Shown here piece after piece: positions 16,005 through 27,298 of a stretch of DNA of 64,000 nt. The position numbers and the translations under genes were made by a program. Source of the DNA: Marinobacterium sp. xm-d-530 (GTDB lineage: Bacteria; Pseudomonadota; Gammaproteobacteria; Pseudomonadales; Balneatricaceae). Positions within the stretch are counted from its first letter, which is position 1. Every line of letters starts with the position of its first letter. The notes beneath the pieces are model-generated. The model saw only the letters and a program-made list of their open reading frames with translations, was not told where the DNA came from and ran no database searches. The stretch spans positions 306,838 to 370,837 of the forward strand of contig NZ_WBYM01000003.1 of the NCBI RefSeq assembly GCF_013283365.1, read 5' to 3'.

Positions 16005-18383
16005 CTAAGCCTTCGCCTTAGACAACTCACGCAAGCGTTTAACCACTTCAGCACCAATAGAGCGTTGGGTGAACACGCCGTCGGCTTTCTCTTTACCTGC
16101 GCTGCGACCCATTAGAAGCTCCAGTGCTTCATCAACGGTTGCGACTGAGTAGATTGAGAAGAGCCCCTCTTTCACGGCATCCACCACTTCCTGTTTCAGC
16201 ATCAAGTTGCGCACGTTCGCTTTGGGAATGATCACACCCTGTCGCCCAGTTAAACCGCGAGATTCACAGAGGTGATAGAAACCTTCAATCTTCTCGTTAA
16301 CACCACCAATCGCCTGAACTTCACCGTATTGGTTGATTGATCCGGTCATCGCGAACTGCTGTTTGATCGGTATGTGCGTTAACGCTGAGATCAGGGTACA
16401 GATCTCCGCCATTGAGGCACTATCACCGTCCACATAACCGTAGGATTGCTCCATCGCTATGCTGGCCGAGATCGCTAACGGGAACTCTTTAGCGTAACGG
16501 TGACCCAGGTAACCGGACAGAATTAACACCCCTTTTGAGTGAATCGGTTGGCCGAGTGTGACTTCACGCTCAATATCGACGATGCCACGACTCCCGGGGT
16601 GAACCGTTGCAGTAATGCGCGCCGGCGAACCAAAGCTAACATCACCAACCTGCAGTACCGTCAAACCATTGGATTTACCGATCGCTTCACCATCCGTGTC
16701 GATCAGAACGGTCTCGTTGGTAATACCCTCTTGGATCTTTTCAGAGAGGCGGCCGGTTCGACGCTCTTTGGCCGACAGTGCCGCGTCGACGTGTGCCGCA
16801 TCAATGTATTTGTCATTCGATTTCGCACGACGGTAGTCCGCTTCACAGAGTAGATCGACTAATTCACCGATATGCGCCGATAGAAGATCTTGATCACCCG
16901 CCAGTCTAGAGGAGTGCTCAACCAGTCGCGCTACCGCTTCACGAGTTAACGGTGCTAGCTTCTCCTCTTTTGCCAGCGTGCTCATTAGACGGGCGTACTG
17001 GCGAATGGTCGCCGGTGTGCGCTCGACATCCTCTTCAAAATCGACCACAACACGGAACATCTTTTCGAAGTCATGATCGAGCTCTTGCAAGAGGTAGTAG
17101 ATGTTGCGAGCGCCAATGAGGACAATCTTCACATCCAGATCGATCTCTTCAGGTGAGAGCGTTACGGTGCTGATACCGGCATACTCACTGACTGGATTCT
17201 CGATGCGAATCGCATGCGCTTTTAACGCTCGCTTCAAGGCGCCGTAGACAAAGGGTTGCTCAAAGAGTTTTTCCGCTTCAATGATCAAGTAACCGCCATT
17301 GGCTCGATGCAGTGCACCCGGGCGAATCAGACGGTAGTTGGTGATCATGGCACCCATTTCACTGTTGTACTCGATGCGCCCAAACAGATTTTCGTAACTT
17401 GGATGCGCCTCATAGACCACTGGTGCGCCTTTGGTCTTCTCATTATCCACGAGCAGATTAAGACCGTAGTTCTCGTTCATGAATTCGCGACGAGCCGTCT
17501 CGGATTTGTTCTCAAAAATCCCCTCCGCAATCATCTCACCGGCGTTACGAATCAGATCACGCTCTACATCTTCAAGGTAGCTGTTCACCCCCTTCAGGTT
17601 TGAATATTCACCTCGCACCTCTTCAAACAGGGGTTTAATTGCGTGACGAGCGGTGTCACGATCGAGGTAACGCAGTGCTTCAGCGGCCTCACGGCGCCAG
17701 CGTGGCATCTCTGTCAGTTGCTCATTAAGCAGCTCTTCCAGTTCGGATATGTGTGTTGAAAAGGCGTCACGGATCTCTTCCGGAAGCGCCGAAAAGACCG
17801 CCTCATCGATGGCTTGCCCTTCCGCTACGGGCGTAAATCCAATCGTGCCCGCATCACGATAAACGGCGATGGAGTATTCACGCCCCTGCTTCTCGACCGT
17901 CTCTACTGCTTTGTCATAGAGACGGTTGAAGTCACGTTCAATCTTAGATTTTTCACGCTGATAGGCGGGACTTTCAAAGGCAGCAGGCAGCTCAGTGACG
18001 ACACGGTTAAGAAGCTTACTAAGATCGTGCTGCAACTTAACGGCTTTACCGGCTGGGAGGCGCAGCGCTTGTGGATGACGGGTGTCTTGGATGTTCTTCA
18101 GGTAACACCAATCGTATGGCTTGGATTGGCTTTTGGCTGCCTCACGCAGATTCTCCATCGCAAAAGAGAATCGCCCTGTGTGCGGGTTACCCATCACAAA
18201 CAGATTGTAGCCGGGGCGGTTCATACCTACCCCAAACTCCATCGCTTCAAGCGCACGATCTTGACCAAAGAAGCCGGCGAAGCCCTCTAGGTTATCGGTG
18301 GTTTTAAACGGGAGAAGATCGGTATCGCAGGTACGGTAGAGTTGATCGACTGAGAGCGGGGCTAGCTTTTCCATGCGGGGCAT
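16005..18383 (-). CDS. Lon-like AAA+ protease (COG1067 type)
   Basis: A 792-aa ATP-dependent protease of the group containing E. coli YcbZ and archaeal-type Lon homologues. The N-terminal ATPase region has an atypical P-loop (FVMGNPHTGRFSF, with Arg in place of the usual Lys) and GGYLIIEAEKLFEQ as the Walker B region. The C-terminal Lon protease domain carries the catalytic Ser in YGYVDGDSASMAE and the Lys in GGVNEKIEGFY. The substrate is unknown. The ATG at 18383 and the in-frame ATG at 18374 are both possible. Convergent with the gamma-CA gene and separate from aroE by about 55 bases. Confidence 0.88.
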   Translation of the reverse strand: MPRMEKLAPLSVDQLYRTCDTDLLPFKTTDNLEGFAGFFGQDRALEAMEFGVGMNRPGYNLFVMGNPHTGRFSFAMENLREAAKSQSKPYDWCYLKNIQDTRHPQALRLPAGKAVKLQHDLSKLLNRVVTELPAAFESPAYQREKSKIERDFNRLYDKAVETVEKQGREYSIAVYRDAGTIGFTPVAEGQAIDEAVFSALPEEIRDAFSTHISELEELLNEQLTEMPRWRREAAEALRYLDRDTARHAIKPLFEEVRGEYSNLKGVNSYLEDVERDLIRNAGEMIAEGIFENKSETARREFMNENYGLNLLVDNEKTKGAPVVYEAHPSYENLFGRIEYNSEMGAMITNYRLIRPGALHRANGGYLIIEAEKLFEQPFVYGALKRALKAHAIRIENPVSEYAGISTVTLSPEEIDLDVKIVLIGARNIYYLLQELDHDFEKMFRVVVDFEEDVERTPATIRQYARLMSTLAKEEKLAPLTREAVARLVEHSSRLAGDQDLLSAHIGELVDLLCEADYRRAKSNDKYIDAAHVDAALSAKERRTGRLSEKIQEGITNETVLIDTDGEAIGKSNGLTVLQVGDVSFGSPARITATVHPGSRGIVDIEREVTLGQPIHSKGVLILSGYLGHRYAKEFPLAISASIAMEQSYGYVDGDSASMAEICTLISALTHIPIKQQFAMTGSINQYGEVQAIGGVNEKIEGFYHLCESRGLTGRQGVIIPKANVRNLMLKQEVVDAVKEGLFSIYSVATVDEALELLMGRSAGKEKADGVFTQRSIGAEVVKRLRELSKAKA

Positions 18384-18438
18384 CCAATACAGCGAATTGA
18401 TACCCTTAGACTGAAGCGCTCCCCCCTCTAAGTCAATG

Positions 18439-20198
<1,760 letters not shown>

Positions 20199-20759
20199 CT
20201 AAACTCGTAGGGTCTGTCCAGTCAGTGCATCACGAATCACGGATGGTCGATCCGAATCGCCTAATGCGCCCTGAACACGATAATTAATTCTATTTCCAAA
20301 GTAAGTACTTACTCTCAACTTACTCTTAGCAGGTACTGCAGATGAGGGGTTAGCCGAGGTTGATACCAACGGCATATCGGCACGGTTGCAGAGCGCCTGC
20401 ACGATGGGATGTGCAGAGACACGAACAGCAACAGAGCTGTGCTGGCCTTTAACCCACTCAGGGATCATCTCGTCGGTATCCGGTATCAACCAGGTATTGG
20501 GTCCAGGCCAACTTGCTTCAACAACCTGACGCTGCTCTGCTGTCAGATTCTGCAGCAGTGGCTCAACCTGCCCAATATTGGCTGCCACTAAAATTAAGCC
20601 CTTATGCATAGGGCGGCGTTTAACCGCTAACAGATGTTTCACGGCATGCTCGTTCCAAGGGTCACAACCTAACCCCCAAACCGCCTCTGTAGGATAGGCA
20701 ATCACGCCACCCTGCTGGACCACCTCTACGGCCTGTTTAATGCTCCAATCATTCACCAT
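20199..20759 (-). CDS. tsaC: L-threonylcarbamoyladenylate synthase (TsaC/YrdC)
   Basis: A 186-aa Sua5/YrdC-domain protein. The signature region VIAYPTEAVWGLGCDP near residue 20, KRRPMHKGLIL, and PLVSTSANPS near residue 140 form the ATP/threonine site. It makes threonylcarbamoyl-AMP for the t6A37 modification of ANN-decoding tRNAs. It sits between dprA and hemF on the same strand. Its length is that of the short TsaC form, lacking a Sua5 C-terminal domain. Confidence 0.94.
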   Translation of the reverse strand: MVNDWSIKQAVEVVQQGGVIAYPTEAVWGLGCDPWNEHAVKHLLAVKRRPMHKGLILVAANIGQVEPLLQNLTAEQRQVVEASWPGPNTWLIPDTDEMIPEWVKGQHSSVAVRVSAHPIVQALCNRADMPLVSTSANPSSAVPAKSKLRVSTYFGNRINYRVQGALGDSDRPSVIRDALTGQTLRV

Positions 20760-20791
20760 AATCAGAATCTTACTTTGGAAAAAACGCTATT

Positions 20792-21865
20792 CTACCGAAG
20801 AACGACGTAACGGGCTCCCTCTCGGCCAATAATTCCTGAGATTTCTAGTTCCACGAGCAGACGTTGAAGCTGCCCAATCGGAATACTGAGCTTTGCTGCA
20901 AGCTGATCGGCAGTTAACGGCTGCTGATGCAGTGCACGGATTATGGGATCCTCAGACTCAATGGGCGGCGTCTCAACACGATCTGTAGTAAGCGGTAGAT
21001 AGAGTGACGCCAATATTTCGGAAACCGTTTCAACCAACTGAGCTCCCTCTTTAATGAGATGGTGACAGCCTCTTGCCAGTTCGTTGGTAATCGCACCCGG
21101 TATAGCAAATACCTCCCGCCCCTGCTCCAGCGCCAAACGAGCTGTGACCAGTGATCCACTCTTAATAGTGGCTTCAACGACTAAGGTTCCCAAACTCATA
21201 CCACTGATGATGCGATTACGCTCTGGAAATAGGTAGGGCCTGGGCTGGATACCGGGCAACTGCTCAGTGACTAACAGCCCGCCTGAGTCCAATATCTGCT
21301 GGGCCAGCCGTTGATGCCGTTGTGGATAAACCAGATCTGGGCCGTTTGCCATAACGGCGATTGTTGAACCGGGGCCGGCTTGTATTGCGCCGAGATGAGC
21401 TGCGTGATCAATGCCTATGGCTAATCCACTGGTGACATGTACGCCCGATTGGGTTAACTCTTGAGCAAATCGCTGTGCGGTTGCACGGGCCAAGCTGGAT
21501 GATTTTCGCCCACCCACCATAGCGACTTGAGGGTCGCTCAATGCTTGCACATTGCCTTTTGAGAAGAGCACCACGGGCGGATCGTAGATCGATTTAAGCA
21601 ATTCGGGATAACGGCTATCTTCAAAGCAGATAACGTCACAATCTATGTTTTTAATGACATTTAGATGCTTTTCGGCATGATCGTAGAGTGACTTTATCTG
21701 CCTGACAGCGAACTGACTTTCGTTAAAAAGCTCTAACTGCTCTATTAAGCACTTAGAGTCTTTTAGCCGATCAGGCCAGTCAGTGTGTTGAATGAATTTT
21801 AAATTGGAAGCGGGTCGCATAGCCAAAAGGCGCAGTGCAACCCAGTCGATCGATTCGGCTGGCAT
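20792..21865 (-). CDS. dprA: DNA-processing protein DprA
   Basis: A 357-aa DprA/Smf protein. The Rossmann-like core includes VAMVGGRKSS, VTSGLAIGIDHAAHLGA, IAVMANGPDLVYP and FPERNRIISGMS. A C-terminal winged-helix-like domain (TADQLAAKLSIPIGQLQRLLVELEISG) follows. DprA loads RecA on incoming single-stranded DNA during natural transformation. The ATG at 21865 is preceded by AGGAG at 6 bases and is chosen over the GTG at 21880. The LysM gene lies upstream, 53 bases away. Confidence 0.94.
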   Translation of the reverse strand: MPAESIDWVALRLLAMRPASNLKFIQHTDWPDRLKDSKCLIEQLELFNESQFAVRQIKSLYDHAEKHLNVIKNIDCDVICFEDSRYPELLKSIYDPPVVLFSKGNVQALSDPQVAMVGGRKSSSLARATAQRFAQELTQSGVHVTSGLAIGIDHAAHLGAIQAGPGSTIAVMANGPDLVYPQRHQRLAQQILDSGGLLVTEQLPGIQPRPYLFPERNRIISGMSLGTLVVEATIKSGSLVTARLALEQGREVFAIPGAITNELARGCHHLIKEGAQLVETVSEILASLYLPLTTDRVETPPIESEDPIIRALHQQPLTADQLAAKLSIPIGQLQRLLVELEISGIIGREGARYVVLR

Positions 21866-21918
21866 CCTTGCTCCTGACACTGCACATCCATGTGCAGCGA
21901 TTGTCTAATATTGTGACG

Positions 21919-22941
21919 TTAAGGCTGACGAAGCGGGTCGCCAACCTGAATCACTTCGGTTGCACGCATCACCAGTGCATAACTGACCTTGTCGAAGGTT
22001 TTGTAGACCATCAACTCACCGGCACGCTCGGCTGGTAGTTGAAGTTTTTCACCTGTTTTAGGGTCACGAATCTCTTCGCCACGATTGTAGATCGCGTAAA
22101 CACTGCCTGGCTCGATTCCTTCGCGCTCGCCAGCATTGATTGTGACACTGTTAAACTGACCAATGTTGGCAACGCCATTTAATACGGCGATGACTTCAAC
22201 ATTTTCGAGCTCTGGACCCGGGCGCGGCATAAACCGAGTCACCAACGGCGCTTCGCCGGTTGGAATCAGAATATCTTTTAAACGCACCTCTTCAGTACTC
22301 TTGCGAATATCAACACTGATAGTGTCGCCTTCAGAACCACGAACCAGCGCATCAGCGACGCGATGCAGCTCATAACCCAAAGACTCACCGGTGTTCGGAT
22401 CTACATACTCGGTCAAAGGACGGTAGAGAGATTGCTGACGACTGTCATCTAATAACTCACCTCGAACATAGACTCGATCATCATTGGCAGCGAGGATGCG
22501 TTGGTTTTTACCACCCAGCACGTAGGGCGCATCCGCTAACATTTGATTATCAACCACTCGGCTATCATTGAGAAAGGCTTGTACATCACGCAGAGGGATC
22601 GAAGCGATAGCCTCTTCGCGTGGCACGACTTTAACCTCAGGCGTTAATACCAGAGTACCTGGTTTACGACCTAGGCGTGGCTCACCATCTTCCCAGTAGA
22701 GGTAGATGACATCTCCAGGATAGATCAGATGAGGGTTGTAGATCTGCGAGTTTACTTCCCAAACCTTAGGCCAGAGCCAAGGGCTTTTGAGAAAACGCGC
22801 GGAGATATCCCACAGGGTATCCCCTTTAACAACGGTGTATTCCGAGGGGGCATCTTGCGCCAACTTGATGGTGTCAGCTTGCACCAGCATAGAGGTTAAA
22901 CCCAATGCAACGGCAGCGATCTGTTTTATCCGTTTAAACAT
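21919..22941 (-). CDS. LysM-domain exported protein
   Basis: A 340-aa protein with a signal peptide (MFKRIKQIAAVALGLTSM, cleavage near VQA-DT) and one LysM domain at about residues 35-85 (YTVVKGDTLWDISARFLK, NSQIYNPHLIYPGDVIYL). The remainder is a conserved but uncharacterised region. LysM binds peptidoglycan, so the protein is probably periplasmic. The gene is routinely found upstream of dprA and divergent from def in gammaproteobacteria. The ATG at 22941 has AAGGACAG just upstream and gives the signal peptide, unlike the longer frame from 23004. Confidence 0.88.
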   Translation of the reverse strand: MFKRIKQIAAVALGLTSMLVQADTIKLAQDAPSEYTVVKGDTLWDISARFLKSPWLWPKVWEVNSQIYNPHLIYPGDVIYLYWEDGEPRLGRKPGTLVLTPEVKVVPREEAIASIPLRDVQAFLNDSRVVDNQMLADAPYVLGGKNQRILAANDDRVYVRGELLDDSRQQSLYRPLTEYVDPNTGESLGYELHRVADALVRGSEGDTISVDIRKSTEEVRLKDILIPTGEAPLVTRFMPRPGPELENVEVIAVLNGVANIGQFNSVTINAGEREGIEPGSVYAIYNRGEEIRDPKTGEKLQLPAERAGELMVYKTFDKVSYALVMRATEVIQVGDPLRQP

Positions 22942-23080
22942 ACTGTCCTTCAGCGTTTGACGCTTATCTATTCGATTGCACTGCTTAACGTGTACCACAT
23001 GCAAACAGAGTCCTAATAGGTATAATAGACAATATTAACAATGTTACTAGTTATCCGATTGAGAGAGATCACTAAACGGT

Positions 23081-23596
23081 ATGGCACTGCTTAAAATTTT
23101 AGAGTTCCCAGACCCGCGCCTTCGCACCATTGCTGAACCGGTTGAGACGGTCGATGATGAGGTACGCAAGATCATCGATGACATGTTTGAAACCATGTAC
23201 GACGCTCCGGGCATTGGTCTGGCCGCAACACAGGTCAATATTCATAAACAGATCGTCGTAATCGATATATCCGAAGAGGGCAATGAGCCACTGGTTCTAA
23301 TTAACCCCTCTTTTGAAGTGTTAACCGACGAGACTGAACAGATGCAAGAGGGTTGCCTCTCTGTCCCTGGCTTCTACGAAAACGTCGTTCGCCCAGAGCG
23401 CGTTAAGCTGAATGCGATTGGTCGTGATGGCGAACCTTATGAGTTAATTGCTGACGGTTTGCTAGCGGTCTGTATTCAGCACGAGCTGGATCATCTGAAT
23501 GGTAAGCTATTTGTTGACCATATCTCTCGATTAAAACGTGATCGAATCCGCGGAAAACTCGAGAAGAAACATAAATTAGAAGCCGCTCAGGCTTAA
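23081..23596 (+). CDS. def: Peptide deformylase
   Basis: A 171-aa metalloenzyme removing the N-formyl group from nascent proteins. All three family motifs are present: [15 protein letters not shown] (metal-ligand Cys) and HELDHLNG (two His ligands and the catalytic Glu). It starts the def-fmt-rsmB-trkA-trkH gene string, although a strong hairpin lies before fmt. A TATAAT at 23021-23026 is a plausible -10 for it, with no clear -35. Confidence 0.96.
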   Translation: MALLKILEFPDPRLRTIAEPVETVDDEVRKIIDDMFETMYDAPGIGLAATQVNIHKQIVVIDISEEGNEPLVLINPSFEVLTDETEQMQEGCLSVPGFYENVVRPERVKLNAIGRDGEPYELIADGLLAVCIQHELDHLNGKLFVDHISRLKRDRIRGKLEKKHKLEAAQA

Positions 23597-23603
23597 AGAT
23601 CAG

Positions 23604-23634
23604 ACAGGCTTGCCGCTCACCTTGGCAAGCCTGT
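23604..23634 (+). terminator. Intercistronic hairpin between def and fmt
   Basis: An 11-bp perfect stem, ACAGGCTTGCC / GGCAAGCCTGT, with a 9-base loop, followed by TTCATTTT. It may partially terminate transcription or stabilise the def message ends. Confidence 0.6.
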
Positions 23635-23653
23635 TTCATTTTAGGATATCGAA

Positions 23654-24586
23654 TTGTCTAAAATTATTTTTGCCGGAACCCCAGATTTTGCCGCGTCTCA
23701 TCTACAGGCTCTGATCGACTCCGGCTTTGATGTGGTAGCCGTTTATACCCAACCCGATCGCCCAGCGGGCCGCGGTAGGAAGTTACAAGCGAGCCCCGTT
23801 AAGCAGATTGCACTGCAAGCAAATATTCCCGTGTTTCAACCACTCTCACTGCGTGATGAAGCGGCTCAAGCGGAACTGGCTGCGATCGACGCTGATTTAA
23901 TGATTGTTGTTGCCTACGGCTTGATACTGCCGCAGGTTGTATTGGATACACCAAAACTGGGTTGCGTTAATGTACACGCCTCTATTCTGCCGCGTTGGCG
24001 TGGTGCTGCTCCGATCCACCGTGCACTGCTGGCAGGTGACAAAGAGACCGGTGTGACGCTGATGCAGATGGAGGCTGGGCTGGATACTGGGCCTATGCTG
24101 GCTAAGGTGTTTACGCCAATCGATAAACAGGAGAGTAGCGGAGAACTGCATGATCGATTAGCAGTACTCGGCTCCAATATGCTGGTTGAGCAACTACCTG
24201 CACTGTTAGCAGGCGAGTTAACTCCAGAAATTCAAGACGATGCGTTAGCTAACTACGCCAATAAGCTTGAGAAAGCTGAAGGTAAAATCGACTGGACTGA
24301 GTCGGCAGACGCGATCGCCCGTCAGGTTCGCGGCCTCTCTCCTTGGCCAGTGGCTTACACAATCCTTGATGATAAAAGCGTACGCATCTGGAGAGCGGAA
24401 GCACAATCAGAAGCCGGTGATGCTGGCGCTCTGATCAAAGCCGATAAACAGGGTGTCCTGATCGGGTGTGGCGAAGGCTCTTTGCTAATCAAAACCATTC
24501 AGATGCCAGGCGGTCGCGCCACTGAAGCGTCGGCACTACTCAATTCAAACAACCACCCGTTTGTAGAGGGTATGCACTTTGAGTAA
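23654..24586 (+). CDS. fmt: Methionyl-tRNA formyltransferase
   Basis: A 310-aa enzyme formylating initiator Met-tRNA with 10-formyl-THF. The N-terminal region IIFAGTPDFAA and the catalytic loop NVHASILPRWRGAAPIHRALL are clear, followed by the C-terminal domain (APVSLSPWPVAY-type region LSPWPVAYT). It starts with TTG at 23654. The stop overlaps the rsmB TTG start by 8 bases, so the two are tightly coupled. Confidence 0.95.
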   Translation: MSKIIFAGTPDFAASHLQALIDSGFDVVAVYTQPDRPAGRGRKLQASPVKQIALQANIPVFQPLSLRDEAAQAELAAIDADLMIVVAYGLILPQVVLDTPKLGCVNVHASILPRWRGAAPIHRALLAGDKETGVTLMQMEAGLDTGPMLAKVFTPIDKQESSGELHDRLAVLGSNMLVEQLPALLAGELTPEIQDDALANYANKLEKAEGKIDWTESADAIARQVRGLSPWPVAYTILDDKSVRIWRAEAQSEAGDAGALIKADKQGVLIGCGEGSLLIKTIQMPGGRATEASALLNSNNHPFVEGMHFE

Positions 24587-25889
24587 TACCGCTAACCTAA
24601 GGGTGCAAGTGGCTGTTTTTCTATCGCAGCTGTTACAACACAACGGTTCACTCTCTAGCCGACTGCCAGGCATGCTCTCTCGAGTTGAACCTCGTGACCG
24701 CGCTCTGTTTCAAGAGATCTGCTACGGCACGCTTCGTTTCTATCCACAGCTTGAAGCGCTCAGCCGTGAGTGTCTGCGCAAGCCTTTTAGAGAAGAGGAC
24801 ACTGACGTCTTTGCCCTACTGTTGAGCGCGCTCTACCAATTGAGACATCTCTCGACGGCTGAACATGCTGTCATCAACGAAACCGTTGAAGGCGCTAAGC
24901 AGATGGGTAAGCCTTGGGCCGCCAAACTGTTGAACGCCGTACTGCGTCGTTACCAGCGTGAAAAGGATAGTTTAGAAGCTGATATCCAGCAGACCGAGAC
25001 TGGTCGCTGGAATCACCCAGAGTGGATGATCGCAAAACTCAAACACAACTGGCCCGATCACTGGCAGAGCGTAATGACCGAAAACGATCAGAGCCCACCG
25101 ATGTGTCTGCGGGTCAATCGTTCGAAAAGCGATCGTGATACCTACCTTAAAATACTTAACAGTGCAGAGATCGAGGCAAGTGCTGGATTGTTCTCGAGCG
25201 ATGCCATCTACCTAACGACGCCCTGCTCTGTGGATAAGCTGCCACACTTTGCAGAGGGGCACGTATCGGTTCAAGATGAAGCGGCACAATTGGCTGCAAA
25301 ACTGCTGGGTGTAAAAGCGGGCGAACGCATACTCGATGCCTGTGCCGCTCCCGGTGGAAAACTCTGCCACCTTCTTGAACTGGAAGATGATATTGAGATC
25401 GATGCGCTGGAGTTAGAGCCTCGACGAGTCGCGCGCATCGAAGAGAATTTAGAACGACTAGAGCAGAGTGCGGGTGTCATTGTCGGTGATGCCGCTCAAC
25501 GGGATTGGTGGAGCGGTGACGCTTACGATCGCATTCTGGTGGATGCGCCCTGTAGTGCTACCGGTGTCATTCGTCGTAATCCTGACATCAAAGTACTGCG
25601 TCGTAACGAAGATCTCCTGGGTCTTGCAACCACTCAACTTGAGATCCTTAATAACCTATGGGATATGCTCAAGCCTGGTGGTACATTGCTGTATGCAACC
25701 TGCTCAGTGTTCACACAAGAGAACGAGCGTGTTATCGAACGATTTTTGAAAGAGCACTCGGATGCGAAAGAGTGCAAAATAGTCGCAGAATGGGGCATAG
25801 AGAGACCTGCCGGTCGGCAGCTGTTTCCACAAAATGGAGGCCATGATGGCTTCTACTACGCCCGCATCAAGCGAATAGAAGAGGCTTAA
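24579..25889 (+). CDS. rsmB: 16S rRNA (cytosine-967-C5) methyltransferase
   Basis: A 436-aa RsmB/Sun protein: an N-terminal NusB-like domain ([29 protein letters not shown]) followed by the NOL1/NOP2/Sun methyltransferase domain. Motifs include [16 protein letters not shown] for SAM binding, [16 protein letters not shown] with the catalytic Cys, and [12 protein letters not shown] with the second Cys. It methylates C967 of 16S rRNA. The start is TTG at 24579, overlapping fmt, and trkA follows 7 bases after its stop. Confidence 0.95.
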   Translation: MSNTANLRVQVAVFLSQLLQHNGSLSSRLPGMLSRVEPRDRALFQEICYGTLRFYPQLEALSRECLRKPFREEDTDVFALLLSALYQLRHLSTAEHAVINETVEGAKQMGKPWAAKLLNAVLRRYQREKDSLEADIQQTETGRWNHPEWMIAKLKHNWPDHWQSVMTENDQSPPMCLRVNRSKSDRDTYLKILNSAEIEASAGLFSSDAIYLTTPCSVDKLPHFAEGHVSVQDEAAQLAAKLLGVKAGERILDACAAPGGKLCHLLELEDDIEIDALELEPRRVARIEENLERLEQSAGVIVGDAAQRDWWSGDAYDRILVDAPCSATGVIRRNPDIKVLRRNEDLLGLATTQLEILNNLWDMLKPGGTLLYATCSVFTQENERVIERFLKEHSDAKECKIVAEWGIERPAGRQLFPQNGGHDGFYYARIKRIEEA

Positions 25890-25896
25890 GCGTTAC

Positions 25897-27291
25897 ATGA
25901 ACGTTGTTATTCTGGGTGCAGGACAGGTGGGTGGCTCTCTAGCAGAGCATCTCGCCAGTGAATCCAACGATATTACTGTCATTGATGTCGATGGCCCAAG
26001 ACTCAGAGAACTTGCAGACCGCCTAGATATTCGTACGGTTGAAGGTCAAGCTTCGCTGCCAACTATTCTGCATAGCGCTGGCGTAGAAGATGCCGACATG
26101 TTGATCGCAGTGACTAACTCAGATGAGATCAACATGGTTGCCTGCCAGGTCGCTTGGTCGCATTTTCGCGTACCAAAGTTGATTGCCCGAGTTCGTGACC
26201 AAGCTTACAACTATTCAGAAGGTAAGCTCTTCAATACGCAGAAAGAGAACAACGTTGCCGGCATCCCAATAGATGTTTTGATCAGCCCTGAGCACTTGGT
26301 GACACAACACATTGCTAGGATGATCCATCACCCAGGTGCCCTTCAGGTTCTCGATTTTGCCGATGGCGCAGCGCAATTGGTTGCCGTGAAAGCCTATTAC
26401 GGTGGCCCGCTGGTGGGTCGTGAGATCGCACTGCTTAGAGCGCACATGCCCAATGTCGACACCCGTGTGGCAGCCATTTTCAGACAGGATCGCCCTATTA
26501 TTCCAACCGGTGACACGGTCATTGAGGCGGACGATGAGGTCTTCTTTATTGCCGCTGCCGGCGATATACGTTCGGTTATGGGTGAACTGCGCCGATTAGA
26601 TAACCCTTACAAACGCATCATGATTGCCGGAGGTGGCAACATCGGATTCCGACTAGCTGAATCGATTGAGGATGACTTCCAGGTCAAACTGATTGAGCGA
26701 AGCCTAGATCGATGCAACCACTTGGCACGCGATCTAAACCGCACCATTGTTCTGCATGGCAGCGCTTCTGACTCTGAACTGCTTCTCGAAGAGAATATTG
26801 ATGATGTCGATGTCTTCTGTGCCCTAACCAACGACGACGAAGCTAACATCATGGCGTCGATGCTGGCCAAACGTTTAGGCGCCAGAAAGGTGATGACGCT
26901 GATCAACAACCCGGCCTATGTTGACCTTGTCCAGGGTGGCGTTATCGACATTGCCATATCACCACAACAGACCACCATTGGTGCCCTACTAGCCCACGTT
27001 CGTCGCGGTGATGTAGCAGCGGTTCACTCTCTGCGCCGTGGTGCAGCAGAGGCGATTGAAGCGATCGCCCACGGTGACCCGTCAAGCTCTAAAGTAGTTG
27101 GGCGCGCCATTGAGGATATTGCGCTACCCGCAGGTGCGACCATCGGTGCCATTGTGAGAGACAACCAGGTATTGATTGCCCACGATGACGTCGTGGTTGA
27201 AGATGGCGACCACGTCATTCTGTTCCTTATCGATAACCGTCAAATTGGCGAGGTAGAGAAGCTCTTTACCGTCGGCCTAACCTTCTTCTGA
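25897..27291 (+). CDS. trkA: Trk potassium uptake regulatory subunit TrkA
   Basis: A 464-aa cytosolic protein built from two RCK units. The Rossmann motifs [13 protein letters not shown] at residue 7 and [14 protein letters not shown] at about 247 bind NAD(H), and each is followed by a TrkA-C domain. It gates TrkH for K+ uptake. The rsmB-trkA-trkH order is common in gammaproteobacteria. trkH begins 7 bases later on the same strand. Length is slightly above the E. coli homologue. Confidence 0.96.
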   Translation: MNVVILGAGQVGGSLAEHLASESNDITVIDVDGPRLRELADRLDIRTVEGQASLPTILHSAGVEDADMLIAVTNSDEINMVACQVAWSHFRVPKLIARVRDQAYNYSEGKLFNTQKENNVAGIPIDVLISPEHLVTQHIARMIHHPGALQVLDFADGAAQLVAVKAYYGGPLVGREIALLRAHMPNVDTRVAAIFRQDRPIIPTGDTVIEADDEVFFIAAAGDIRSVMGELRRLDNPYKRIMIAGGGNIGFRLAESIEDDFQVKLIERSLDRCNHLARDLNRTIVLHGSASDSELLLEENIDDVDVFCALTNDDEANIMASMLAKRLGARKVMTLINNPAYVDLVQGGVIDIAISPQQTTIGALLAHVRRGDVAAVHSLRRGAAEAIEAIAHGDPSSSKVVGRAIEDIALPAGATIGAIVRDNQVLIAHDDVVVEDGDHVILFLIDNRQIGEVEKLFTVGLTFF

Positions 27292-27298
27292 GGCTCCC

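Noticed and set aside
17814..18290. A 158-codon open frame opposite the Lon-like protease gene
   Set aside because: It is antisense to a well-supported gene, shows no recognisable domain or ribosome binding site, and is explained by codon bias of the real gene.
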